Source of the DNA: Hymenobacter plasmatis
Lineage (GTDB): Bacteria > Bacteroidota > Bacteroidia > Cytophagales > Hymenobacteraceae
Assembly (NCBI RefSeq): GCF_020711255.1
Contig: NZ_JAJFAW010000001.1
Location: 240,911-304,910 of the forward strand
Reading direction: 5' to 3'
DNA: 64,000 nucleotides
The position numbers were made by a program, and so were the translations under genes. Position 1 is the first letter of the stretch. Each line of letters opens with the position of its first letter. Below, piece by piece: positions 8,528 to 16,223 of the stretch. The notes below the pieces were generated by a model that saw only the letters and a program-made list of their open reading frames with translations, searched no databases and was not told the origin of the DNA.

Positions 8528-9508
8528 TTGCAAAAATCCGGTTTTCCTGTGCCCCAAGCTGCGTCCTCGTTTCACCTCAACGGCCTCACCATTCACCCCG
8601 GCGAGCAGGTGCTCACGCGGCTGGTGATTTCGAAGCTGCCTTCGGGCACGGTGATTGACGTGCCGGTGCACGTGATGCGCGCCACCGAGCCCGGCCCCAC
8701 GCTGCTGCTCATGGCCGGTATGCACGGCGACGAGGTCAATGGCATCGAAACCATTCGGCGGCTGGTACGCCGCGAGCTGCTGCAGCCGCTGCGGGGCAGC
8801 ATCATTGCCATTCCCATTCTCAACATCTACGGGTTTCTGAATTTCAGCCGCGACGTGCCCGATGGCAAGGACGTGAACCGCTCGTTTCCGGGATTTCCGC
8901 GCGGGTCGCTGGCCGGACGGGTGGCCCACCGCTTCATGCGCGAAATCATGCCCCTGATTGACTACGGCATCGACTTTCATACCGGTGGCGCGGCCCGCGC
9001 CAACTTCCCGCAAGTACGCTGCCTGCTGGGCGTCGACGATGAAGTAGACGCCATGGCGGAGGCCTTTGCGGCCCCGTTTACGCTGCACGCGGCCCTGCGG
9101 CCGGGCTCCCTGCGGGAGTCGGCCCACCGCCTCGGCAAGCGCATCATCGTGTATGAAACTGGCGAAAGCCTGCGGCTCGATGAGACCGGGATAGAAGAGG
9201 CCCTGGCCGGGACCCTGCGCGTGCTGCACCACCTGGGCATGGCCCCCGCGGCCCCGCCACCTTCGCGGCCCGGCATTGTGTGCCGGCGCCATACCTGGCT
9301 GCGGGCCCGGTTTGCTGGGCTGTTTCGGGCCCACGTCGAAAACGGCCAGTACCTGGAGAAAGGGCAGGTGTACGGCTCTGTGGCCGACCCCTACGGGCAG
9401 CAGGCCGTGCGGCTGGAGTCGCCGGTGAGCGGCTACGTTATTGGGCTGAACTACATGCCGGTGGTGAACCAGGGAGACGCGCTGCTCCACATTGCCGTGC
9501 CCGAATAA
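8528..9508 (+). CDS. Succinylglutamate desuccinylase/aspartoacylase family zinc hydrolase
   Basis: A zinc-dependent carboxypeptidase-fold amidohydrolase (M14 family, COG3608 type). With the TTG at 8528 as residue 1, the zinc ligands are H66 and E69 (GMHGDE) and H151 (DFHTGG), with R118 in DVNRSFPG and the catalytic glutamate probably in YETGES. A C-terminal beta domain (about 255-326) has LESPVSGYVIG, like a biotinyl/lipoyl-type fold seen in this group. The start is unsure: TTG 8528 or GTG 8549 both fit and no strong ribosome site separates them. Genes of this family often accompany rimK and rimB; a role in removing an acyl or glutamyl group from the RimK product is an inference. Confidence 0.87.
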   Translation: MQKSGFPVPQAASSFHLNGLTIHPGEQVLTRLVISKLPSGTVIDVPVHVMRATEPGPTLLLMAGMHGDEVNGIETIRRLVRRELLQPLRGSIIAIPILNIYGFLNFSRDVPDGKDVNRSFPGFPRGSLAGRVAHRFMREIMPLIDYGIDFHTGGAARANFPQVRCLLGVDDEVDAMAEAFAAPFTLHAALRPGSLRESAHRLGKRIIVYETGESLRLDETGIEEALAGTLRVLHHLGMAPAAPPPSRPGIVCRRHTWLRARFAGLFRAHVENGQYLEKGQVYGSVADPYGQQAVRLESPVSGYVIGLNYMPVVNQGDALLHIAVPE

Positions 9509-9591
9509 GTGCCGCGACCAGCCATGGACTTTTCCTTCTTTGCCTGACGGGTGCGACTGTGCCACCTGCGGGCTCCGGTTGGCCGGACTTC

Positions 9592-9648
9592 ACCGCGTAC
9601 TGCACTTGCCCAGAAGGGCGAACGGCGCAATAAGTGCCGGTACGCGGT
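9592..9648. repeat. Inverted repeat downstream of aspartoacylase gene
   Basis: Arms ACCGCGTACTGCACTT and AAGTGCCGGTACGCGGT (one-base bulge) separated by 24 bases. It could act as a weak transcription stop after the 8528-9508 gene; there is no T run. It is not one of the multi-copy families seen elsewhere in the window. Confidence 0.45.
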
Positions 9649-9725
9649 AATGGGCCCGGATTGGGCTAGTTAGTGTTAGCTCAGGCCAGCGGCTTACTTT
9701 TACAAATTATTCACTTGTTGTTTCC

Positions 9726-10406
9726 ATGAAAAACCCCGTTCAGACAACCCTTAACATCGTGCTGCTGCTGGCTGTGGCCGTTTTGTATTTCCTGCATTTC
9801 AGCAGCCGCGTGGTCGCCCCGGCCATTGCCACCGACAAATCCACCGCCGTCATGGCCTCGCCCGAGCTAAACACGGCCGATACCACCGCTGCCAAAACCA
9901 CCACTACCACCACTGGAGCCACCGCCGCGGCTCCGGCTCCCAGCACCGAGGAAAAAATTGTCTATGTGGAGTCCAGCAAGATGCTTGATGGCTACCAGGG
10001 CATGAAGGATGCACGCAAAGCCTTTGAGGGCAAAGCCCGCAACTGGGAGCGCCAGAACCAAGGCATGCTGACCAGCTTTAAATCTGCAGTGGAGGCTTAC
10101 CAGAAGCAGGCGCCCACCCTCAGCCCCGAGCAGCGCGCCGCCTCCGAGCAGCGCCTCCAGGCCCAGCAGCAGGAAGTAGGCCAGAAGCAGCAGCAGCTGC
10201 AAGCCCAGGCCCAGGAGGAAGAAGCCAAGCTCACCCAGAGCGTGCTTGAGAGCGTGAACAAGAAAGTAGAAGCCTACGGCAAAACACACGGCTACAAGAT
10301 GATACTGATTGCTGCTCCCAGTGGCACCATCGCCTATGGCCGAAAGGACCTCGACATCACCGCTCCGGTGCTGACTTACCTGAACGCCGAGTACCGCAAG
10401 AAGTAA
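9726..10406 (+). CDS. OmpH/Skp family periplasmic protein
   Basis: A 226-residue protein with an N-terminal signal anchor (residues 9-26), a Thr/Ala-rich low-complexity linker (about 45-75), then an OmpH/Skp domain: IVYVESSKMLDGYQGMKDA (about 78-96), a long Gln-rich coiled coil (105-175) and the C-terminal strand MILIAAPSGTIAYGRKDLDIT. Skp proteins are trimeric periplasmic chaperones that hold unfolded outer membrane proteins. The anchor looks uncleaved, so this one is probably tethered to the inner membrane. It starts at ATG 9726 after an AT-rich promoter-like region. It is followed by a large nested repeat. Confidence 0.85.
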   Translation: MKNPVQTTLNIVLLLAVAVLYFLHFSSRVVAPAIATDKSTAVMASPELNTADTTAAKTTTTTTGATAAAPAPSTEEKIVYVESSKMLDGYQGMKDARKAFEGKARNWERQNQGMLTSFKSAVEAYQKQAPTLSPEQRAASEQRLQAQQQEVGQKQQQLQAQAQEEEAKLTQSVLESVNKKVEAYGKTHGYKMILIAAPSGTIAYGRKDLDITAPVLTYLNAEYRKK

Positions 10407-10418
10407 GGCGGGCGGGAG

Positions 10419-10714
10419 AACCTCACCCCTGCCGGGCACGGCCCCTCTCCATCAGAGAGGGGAGCCACGGCATCGCGGTGCTGTCATTGCGAGGCGGCAC
10501 GACGAAGCAATCCGTCCTGGTCTCAGCGACTAACCTCCTAATGTGAAAAGCCCCGGTACTGCGCAGTACCGGGGCTTTTTCTATCAAAGGGCTTTACCAC
10601 ATCTCAGGGCTAGTCGCAGGGAGAGGACGGATTGCCGCATTCCGCTGCGCTCCATTCGCAATGACAATTACCGTCTGACTCCCCTCTCCGCGGGAGAGGG
10701 CCGGGGGTGAGGTG
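10419..10714. repeat. Nested composite inverted repeat
   Basis: The outer arms (10419-10466 and 10678-10714) belong to the CCTCACCCC...CCCCTCTCC family in opposite orientations. The inner arms are GTCATTGCGAGGCGGCACGA-type (10484-10516) and its degraded complement ending ATTCGCAATGACAAT (10624-10670). A perfect terminator palindrome sits at the centre. The two other sites with the same outer arms (30000-30165, 33060-33253) have different inner elements. This fills nearly all of the 443-base gap; I see no gene in it. Confidence 0.75.
10546..10584 (+). terminator. Rho-independent terminator (perfect palindrome)
   Basis: A perfect 17-base-pair stem, left arm AAAAGCCCCGGTACTGC and its exact complement, followed by CTTTTTC. 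The A run on the left makes it work in both directions. It lies 140 bases after the OmpH-like gene, at the centre of a nested repeat. Confidence 0.8.
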
Positions 10715-10849
10715 CCCACGAGTGCGATATCAACCCCACTACTCCGCAAAGCATTTTTGCTGGTAGTAATCCAAGGCATTAAACCCGGGCAAAGGCGTCT
10801 TGTCGAAGTCAGTAAAATACCCAGTGTTTGAATTAGCCTGCTTTATCCA

Positions 10850-11134
10850 ATGAAAACCCGTTCGTTTCTGTTGCTGCTAGCCTTGCTGCTAACTGGCCCG
10901 TTGGTGGCCACTAGCCCGACCCAGGCTCAGGTGATAGTGCGGGGTGGCTACTACAGCCCACCACCGCGTGCTTACTATGGCCCCCGCTACTTCCCGCCGC
11001 GGCCGGTGGTAGTGTATGCTGTGCCGCCACCCCCGGTGGTAATTGTGCCGGCGCCCTATTACGCACCTCGGGTTTATTATGCGCCCCGGCCGTACTACGG
11101 TTCGCGCGGCCGCCACTACGGCCGTCGCTGGTAA
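10850..11134 (+). CDS. Small secreted Tyr/Pro-rich protein
   Basis: A 94-residue exported protein. A signal peptide (residues 1-26, ending TQAQ) precedes a low-complexity mature part made of YYxPP, PRPVVVY and YYAPR units, ending in an Arg-rich tail (GRHYGRRW). Such short Pro/Tyr proteins are common in Bacteroidota and probably sit at the outer membrane or cell surface; no enzymatic motif is visible. It starts at ATG 10850 and is closed by a strong terminator 27 bases after the stop, so it is a single-gene unit. Function unknown. Confidence 0.75.
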   Translation: MKTRSFLLLLALLLTGPLVATSPTQAQVIVRGGYYSPPPRAYYGPRYFPPRPVVVYAVPPPPVVIVPAPYYAPRVYYAPRPYYGSRGRHYGRRW

Positions 11135-11160
11135 CCGGTTGGTATTCTCTCGAAGAGCTG

Positions 11161-11195
11161 AAAAAGCCCTGCTACTGAGTAGCAGGGCTTTTTTG
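11161..11195 (+). terminator. Rho-independent terminator after small secreted protein gene
   Basis: AAAAAGCCCTGCTACT pairs with AGTAGCAGGGCTTTTTT with a tiny loop, followed by a T run. Located just after the 10850-11134 gene. Confidence 0.85.
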
Positions 11196-11306
11196 TGGCT
11201 GACGAAGTTGGGTGTTGGGCTGGGGCGTGGGGCCGGCTAGCTGCACGTGGCTGGGTCGTTGGTTTTGGCGTAGGTTTGGCTCAATTTCGGCCCGCAACTT
11301 TCTGTT

Positions 11307-12545
11307 TTGGCTTCCGCCCCCGCTCTTTCACCAACTCCCACTTACCACCGGCCGCGGTGGGTATTGCCCATCATTGTGTTTGCGCAGTTTGCCTGCACTT
11401 CGCTTTGGTTTGCCGGCAATGCCGTGCTGCCCGATTTGCTGCCGGACCTGGTGCCCGATGCCTGGCTGCGAAGCGCGTCGCTGGGCGAGATGGTATCGGC
11501 GGTGCAGCTGGGGTTTATTGTGGGCACGCTGGTTTTTGGGCTGCTGCGGCTGGCCGATAGGGTGGCGCCGGCTCGCCTGTTCTTGCTGTGTGCCGTGGCC
11601 GGTAGCCTGACCAACGCGGGGCTGTTGCTGCCGGGGCCCACGCCGCTGGTGGTGCTGGGGCTGCGCTTCGCCACCGGCCTTTGCCTGGCCGGCATTTACC
11701 CGGTGGGCATGAAAATAGCCGCCGATTACTACGAAAAGGGCCTGGGCCGGGCTTTGGGCTATTTGGTGGGGGCGCTGGTGCTGGGCACCGCGCTGCCCCA
11801 CCTGCTGCGGCTGCTGGCCGCCGATGTGGAGTGGAAAGCCGTGGTGCTGGCTACCTCCGGCCTGGCGCTGGCGGGCGGCCTGCTGCTGTGGGCCCTGGTG
11901 CCCAACGGGCCGTACCGGCGGCCCGGGGCGCGGCTACAGCTGGGCACGGCGTGGCAGGTATTCCGGGAGCGGCCGTTTCGGCGGGCGGCGTTGGGCTACT
12001 TTGGGCACATGTGGGAGCTGTACACGTTTTGGGCTTTTGTGCCGCTGCTGCTGGTCACGCACGCCCGGCTGCACCCCGAGTCAGGGCCGTTTGGCCCTGG
12101 CTGGGCCTTCGGGCTGATTGCGGCTGGGGCGCCGGCCTGCGTGGTGGGTGGCTACCTGGCCCAGCGCTTCGGCAGCCTGCGCACGGCCCGGGCGGCGCTG
12201 GCGGTATCGGGCGCCTGCTGCCTGCTCAGCCCGCTGCTGCTGGCCTTGCCGCGGCCCGCTTTTGGGGTGGCGGTGCTGGTGTGGGGCATGGCCGTGGTGG
12301 CCGATTCGCCGCAGTTTTCGGCGTTGGTGGCACAGCGGGCTCCGGCTACGGCCACGGGCACGGCCCTCACGCTGGTTACCTGCCTGGGGTTTGCCCTCAC
12401 CATTGTCAGCCTGCAGAGCTTCGCCGCGCTGCAGGCGCACGCAGATGCGCGCTACCTGTTTCTGCTGCTGGCGCCCGGCCCGCTGCTGGGGCTGCTGGCT
12501 ACGCGCACTGCCGGGCCCCAAAATGCGGACGACAGCAGGCGCTAG
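11307..12545 (+). CDS. MFS transporter
   Basis: A 412-residue major facilitator protein with 12 predicted membrane helices. Helix 1 begins at about residue 20 (VLPIIVFAQFACTSLWFAGNA); the helix 2-3 loop has RLADRVAPARLF, matching the MFS signature area, and helix 5 carries GxYPVGMKIAADYYEKGLGRALGYLVGALVLG, similar to the nitrate/cyanate-like MFS subgroup. The second half has GGYLAQRFGSLRTA. The start is TTG 11307, the only reasonable one before helix 1. Substrate cannot be told from sequence; direction (import or export) is also unknown. Confidence 0.85.
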   Translation: MASAPALSPTPTYHRPRWVLPIIVFAQFACTSLWFAGNAVLPDLLPDLVPDAWLRSASLGEMVSAVQLGFIVGTLVFGLLRLADRVAPARLFLLCAVAGSLTNAGLLLPGPTPLVVLGLRFATGLCLAGIYPVGMKIAADYYEKGLGRALGYLVGALVLGTALPHLLRLLAADVEWKAVVLATSGLALAGGLLLWALVPNGPYRRPGARLQLGTAWQVFRERPFRRAALGYFGHMWELYTFWAFVPLLLVTHARLHPESGPFGPGWAFGLIAAGAPACVVGGYLAQRFGSLRTARAALAVSGACCLLSPLLLALPRPAFGVAVLVWGMAVVADSPQFSALVAQRAPATATGTALTLVTCLGFALTIVSLQSFAALQAHADARYLFLLLAPGPLLGLLATRTAGPQNADDSRR

Positions 12546-12609
12546 CTGCTCAATTTTGCTTAATCTTACGGCAACTAAACCCGCGTTGGGTTCCTGCTTG
12601 ATTTCTTGC

Positions 12610-13233
12610 ATGAAACAATTGTATTTGCCCCTGTGCGCCGCCCTGCTGCTGGCCGGCTGCAACCAGACTGCTCCCGTTACTTCTGCTCCTGCCGCGGCGG
12701 CCCCCACGGCCCAGGCGCCAGCCGTAACCCCCGCGGAAACCGCTCGTCCCGATTCGGCCATTGCCGCCGATACTGCGCCGGCTGCCGATGGCGTAGCGGC
12801 AGCCCCGGCCGCCGCCCCCGCGTTGCGCGAAGCCGAGACGCTGAAAATGTCGTTCAAATTCAAGCCCGCGCCGAATCCCGACGACCCCAACCACCCCAAA
12901 ACCAGCGCCCACCTCGTGCTGCAGGGCGCCAAGCCCCTCGATATTGACCTGGGCAAGTTTGCGGCCCTGCCCGATGTGGTGGATGCCACCAAAGCCAAGC
13001 TCGCCGGCTTTCCCGGCGGCATGCTCATGGGCTTCCGCAGCTACCACGCCTCGTCGGGCACCAGCTCCGACCTGGCCGTGCTGAGCGTGGACGGCCACCG
13101 CCTGCGCGTGGTGCAGCGCCGGGTGGAAGAAACTGCCACCGAGCCGGGCCAATTCGAAACCGCCCGCGAAATTCCGTTGCCAGCCAACACCGTGGTCGTG
13201 GCTGCGCCTTTGGCCCCAACGGCCAAAAAGTAG
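12610..13233 (+). CDS. Lipoprotein with Ala/Pro-rich linker
   Basis: A 207-residue predicted lipoprotein. Signal sequence and lipobox LLLAGC put the lipidated Cys at residue 17. An Ala/Pro/Thr-rich spacer (about 18-75) leads to a small folded domain (about 80-200) that contains ADTAPAADG, then FKFKPAPNPDDPNHP and the strand pair LAVLSVDGHRLRVVQRRVEE. No family recognised. It starts at ATG 12610; the frame stays open far upstream (to 12118), but that part overlaps the MFS gene in another frame. A hairpin terminator follows the stop. Confidence 0.8.
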   Translation: MKQLYLPLCAALLLAGCNQTAPVTSAPAAAAPTAQAPAVTPAETARPDSAIAADTAPAADGVAAAPAAAPALREAETLKMSFKFKPAPNPDDPNHPKTSAHLVLQGAKPLDIDLGKFAALPDVVDATKAKLAGFPGGMLMGFRSYHASSGTSSDLAVLSVDGHRLRVVQRRVEETATEPGQFETAREIPLPANTVVVAAPLAPTAKK

Positions 13234-13255
13234 CTCAACCCAGGCGCACGCAACT

Positions 13256-13287
13256 CAATAACGCCGGTCCATTCTCCGGCGTTATTG
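13256..13287. terminator. Hairpin after lipoprotein gene
   Basis: CAATAACGCCGG and its perfect complement CCGGCGTTATTG with an eight-base loop. There is no long T run, but the stem and position (23 bases after the stop at 13233) fit a transcription stop. Confidence 0.6.
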
Positions 13288-13304
13288 AAGCCGCCGCTGC
13301 AAAA

Positions 13305-13333
13305 TTGAATTGGGCTAACTGGTTTTTAATTTG
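13305..13333 (+). promoter_or_regulatory. Possible Bacteroidota-type promoter before the cupin gene
   Basis: A TTG at 13305-13307 and TTAATTTG at 13326-13333 are 18 bases apart, close to the Bacteroidota consensus (TTTG and TAnnTTTG). It is 12 bases before the ATG at 13345. Only a pattern match. Confidence 0.35.
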
Positions 13334-13344
13334 TAGGTTAGGGC

Positions 13345-13719
13345 ATGGATACAACAACCCTCCTTGCCCCGATGAAGGGGGCCGTGCGCCGCGAAGTAGG
13401 CGGTGTGCAAGTCGATGTGGTGAAAACCGGCAATGCGCGCGTTAAGCGCATCGTGTACCCCAAGGGCTTTCGCTGGTCCAGCAACCTGAAGGACATTGTG
13501 GGCACCCCCATGTGCATGCACGCCCACGTGGGCTTCCTGGCCAGCGGCGAAATCGACATTCAGTACGCCGATGGCACCATTGAGCGGTTTGTGGCGCCGC
13601 AGGCCGTGGCCATTGCGCCCGGCCACGACGGCTGGGTGGTGGGCACGGAGCCAGCCATCCTCATCGAGTTCGACTTCGAGGGCGAAACCGTGGAGCGCAT
13701 GGGCGTGAAGCGCGACTAG
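13345..13719 (+). CDS. Cupin domain protein
   Basis: A 124-residue single-domain protein with a cupin barrel: the first motif region is MCMHAHVGFLASGEIDI (about 52-68), with two histidines and a glutamate suited to metal binding, and the second is IAPGHDGWVVGTEPAILIEFD (about 90-110). No enzyme family is specified by these motifs. The stop codon overlaps the stop of the facing lipid kinase gene by four bases (CTAG shared), so the two genes are convergent. Function unknown. Confidence 0.8.
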   Translation: MDTTTLLAPMKGAVRREVGGVQVDVVKTGNARVKRIVYPKGFRWSSNLKDIVGTPMCMHAHVGFLASGEIDIQYADGTIERFVAPQAVAIAPGHDGWVVGTEPAILIEFDFEGETVERMGVKRD

Positions 13720-14609
13720 GCCACCGAATCAGGCACCAGCACGCGCAGCGCGCCCGGCCGGATTTCCACGTCCACGCGGGTGGTTTTGCCCCGGTATTCG
13801 CCGTCTACCTGAAAGTCGACGGGGCGGGTGATTTCCAGGCTCACCGTGGTGGTACTGAATATTTCCACCGCGGTGGGGTTGAAGGGCTGGAAGCGCCAGA
13901 ACATTTTCAGTAGCTCGCGGCCCACCAGGCGGCGCAGCACCACCACCTCAAACCGGCCGTCGGACACGTCGCCGTTGGGGTTGATGGTGGCGCCCGTGCC
14001 GTACACGCGGGCGTTGGCCAGCACCACCATAAAGGCGGTGCGCTCCACCTGCTCGTGGTCGCACTGAATGCGCACCCGCATCAGGCGCCGCCGCAGCAGC
14101 GACCAGAACGCGGCCCGCGCGTAGCCCAGCATGCCGCGCCAGTTCTGGTTTTGGGCATAGCGTACGAGCTGGGCGTTGAGGCCAATGTCGCTCAGGTGCA
14201 GGCAGAGGTCGGTGCCGTTGAGGTAGAGCACATCCACGGCTTTTTCGGTGCCGTGCACGGCGATGCGCAGCGCCTCGGTGGGGGCGGAGGGCAGGTTCAG
14301 CTCCTTGGCCATGCCGTTGGCCGAGCCAGCAGGCAGCACGGCCAGGGGCAGGTTGGCAGCAATGGCCTCGGCGGCCACAATTTTCACGGTGCCATCGCCG
14401 CCCACGGCCACCAGGCGGTGGGGGCGCTGGCTGGCGATGCGGGCCTGCAAGGCGGGACCATCGTCGTGGCCGGTGAGGGTGAGCACCTCGGCGGTGTGGG
14501 GCAAGGGCGCAAAGTAGTCGGCGATGGTGGTGGCCCAATCGGTCTTCTCCGCGCTGCCCGAGGCGGGATTCACGACGAACAGAAAGCACAGGGACGAAGG
14601 GGAGGGCAT
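13716..14609 (-). CDS. Diacylglycerol/lipid kinase family protein (DagK/YegS-like)
   Basis: A 297-residue soluble lipid kinase; members phosphorylate diacylglycerol or related lipids to phosphatidate-type products at the inner membrane. The N-terminal catalytic part has NPASGS, VAVGGDGTVK and LPAGSANGMAKEL, and the C-terminal beta domain has YGTGATINPNGDVSDGRFEVVVL and DFQVDGEY. Start: ATG 14609; a TTG at 14636 would add nine Pro-rich residues. It faces the cupin gene and diverges from an App1-like phosphatase gene 126 bases away, which may act on the product of this kinase. Confidence 0.9.
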   Translation of the reverse strand: MPSPSSLCFLFVVNPASGSAEKTDWATTIADYFAPLPHTAEVLTLTGHDDGPALQARIASQRPHRLVAVGGDGTVKIVAAEAIAANLPLAVLPAGSANGMAKELNLPSAPTEALRIAVHGTEKAVDVLYLNGTDLCLHLSDIGLNAQLVRYAQNQNWRGMLGYARAAFWSLLRRRLMRVRIQCDHEQVERTAFMVVLANARVYGTGATINPNGDVSDGRFEVVVLRRLVGRELLKMFWRFQPFNPTAVEIFSTTTVSLEITRPVDFQVDGEYRGKTTRVDVEIRPGALRVLVPDSVA

Positions 14610-14735
14610 ATGCGGCGGGGAAGTGGCGGGGCGCAAGTTGAGCTGAGGTTACGGTTAATTCCAGCAAAACCCATCTAACTCATCTTCTTCGCCGTAACGG
14701 TTTTTCTGGCCTCGCAGCCGAACATCTCTTTCCCG

Positions 14736-15740
14736 ATGACCGAAAAACTCCTGGCCCGGCTCCGCCTCACCCGGCGGCCCACCCTCAAGCTGTACCGCGG
14801 CTTCGGCAGCCCCGGCTGCGTGGTGGTGCAGGGGCACGCCTTCCGGCAAAGCCCACTGCCGCGCACCCATTACCGGCCCAATTTCTGGGCCAACGCCTGG
14901 GGCCTGCTGCGCCTGTTTATAGTGCGGCCCTGGGCCGAGGTGCCCGTGCGCGTGACCGTGGCCGGCCACACCGCCGGCGCCCGCACCGATGCTGACGGCT
15001 TCTTCCGCCTGGAAATACCGCTACCCACGCCGCTGCCAGCCGGCTGGCACCCGGCCACCGCCGAGCTGCTCGACATTGACACCGGCACCCCGCTGGCCCA
15101 TGCCACCGCCGAGGTGCACGTGCCCTACGAAACACCCCTCGCCTTTATTTCCGACATCGACGACACCTTTCTGGTCTCGCACTCGGCCACGCGCTGGCAG
15201 CGGCTGTGGGTGCTGCTGAGCCGCAATGCCCGCAGCCGCGCGCCCTTCGCCGACGTGGCGGCCCACTACCAGTGGCTGGCCCAGGCCGGCCCCGCCACGC
15301 CCGAGCGGCCCAACGCCTTTTTCTACGTTTCGAGCAGCGAGTGGAACCTCTACGATTTCATTCTGGAGTTTACGGCCCACAACCACCTGCCCAAGGGTGT
15401 GTTCCAGCTCAGCCAGCTCAAGCGCCTGAGCCAACTCCGGCACACCGGCCAAAACAAGCACGCCACCAAGCTCGACCGCATCGTGCGCATTCTCGAGGCC
15501 TGCCCCGGCCAGCGCTTCGGCCTGCTCGGCGACGACTCCCAGCAGGACCCGGGCATCTACGCCGAAGTAGTGAAGCACTTCCCCGGCCGCATCCGGGTAG
15601 TGTACCTGCGGCAGGTGCACGCCGGGGGCCGCCCCGCCGCCGAGGCTGCCCTGGCCCAAATCCGCCAAGCCGGCGTGGAAACGTGCTACTTTGAGCACAG
15701 CCGCGACGCGCTGCGGCACTCGCAGGAAATGGGGCTGTGA
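14736..15740 (+). CDS. App1-like phosphatidate phosphatase (DUF2183)
   Basis: A 334-residue protein of the App1 phosphatase catalytic family (DUF2183), HAD-type enzymes that in yeast dephosphorylate phosphatidate to diacylglycerol. The N-terminal beta domain (about 25-130) is followed by the catalytic motif SDIDDTFL (139-146; D140 and D142 the nucleophile/acid pair), then VSSSEWNLYDFILEF, KHATKLDRIVRIL and GLLGDDSQQDPGIYAEVV, which match motifs II-IV. It starts at ATG 14736 and lies divergent from the lipid kinase. The opposite reactions of the two predicted enzymes suggest phosphatidate/diacylglycerol cycling. Confidence 0.85.
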   Translation: MTEKLLARLRLTRRPTLKLYRGFGSPGCVVVQGHAFRQSPLPRTHYRPNFWANAWGLLRLFIVRPWAEVPVRVTVAGHTAGARTDADGFFRLEIPLPTPLPAGWHPATAELLDIDTGTPLAHATAEVHVPYETPLAFISDIDDTFLVSHSATRWQRLWVLLSRNARSRAPFADVAAHYQWLAQAGPATPERPNAFFYVSSSEWNLYDFILEFTAHNHLPKGVFQLSQLKRLSQLRHTGQNKHATKLDRIVRILEACPGQRFGLLGDDSQQDPGIYAEVVKHFPGRIRVVYLRQVHAGGRPAAEAALAQIRQAGVETCYFEHSRDALRHSQEMGL

Positions 15741-15749
15741 GTGAGCGGA

Positions 15750-16112
15750 CTACTGGCGTTCCACGAAGGTCAGGCGGTTGCTAAACGGGTCGGTGACGGT
15801 CATTTCCATGGCCGTTGGGTCGTAGGAAGGCGTCACAATGCTGGGTTTGTTGTACTTGTAATCTTTTGCCTCCAGCTGGCGGTGAAAGGCATACAATTCC
15901 TGGAAATCATCGATGAATACCCGGGCCCCTGGCGAGCAGTCGCCGGAGTGTTCCGAAAGGTGCAGCGTGATGTCGCCGCGCGCAATTTGCAGGTAGGCGG
16001 GGCTGCCTTCCGGCCGGTGCTCCCACTCTATCCGGAAGCCGAGCCACGTCATGTAAAACTCCCGGGCCTTGTCGTAGTCAAAAATTCGGAGTATCGGAAT
16101 TACATGCGCCAC
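15750..16112 (-). CDS. VOC superfamily (glyoxalase/bleomycin resistance-like) protein
   Basis: A 120-residue single-domain vicinal oxygen chelate protein. Two beta-alpha-beta-beta-beta repeats are visible: MAHVIPILRIFDYDKAREFYMTWLG (1-25), and VFIDDFQELYAFHRQLEAK (about 65-83) leading to MEMTVTDPFSNRLTFVERQ at the C-terminus. This is the look of the bleomycin resistance-like group that ends in a DPFGNRL motif; the Asn/Arg there is kept. It is not the arsenic-type ArsI protein seen further down. It faces the App1 gene, 9 bases after its stop. Substrate unknown. Confidence 0.85.
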   Translation of the reverse strand: MAHVIPILRIFDYDKAREFYMTWLGFRIEWEHRPEGSPAYLQIARGDITLHLSEHSGDCSPGARVFIDDFQELYAFHRQLEAKDYKYNKPSIVTPSYDPTAMEMTVTDPFSNRLTFVERQ

Positions 16113-16223
16113 GTCGAGTCTTTTTATGATTTGAGGGTTGCCACTAGCCTGCTGCCGGGCAATGGGCTTGGGGCAGTAAGCTACAGATAGTTTCGGGTTA
16201 TTACTGCGGTCCAGTTTGGGGTT

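Noticed and set aside
8159..9565. A 468-codon minus-strand frame across the membrane protein and aspartoacylase genes
   Set aside because: Antisense to two genes that have clear features; composition is an artefact of G+C-rich codons.
11681..12601. A 306-codon frame overlapping the MFS gene in another frame
   Set aside because: Gly/Ala/Arg-rich shadow; the MFS frame has 12 helices and family motifs.
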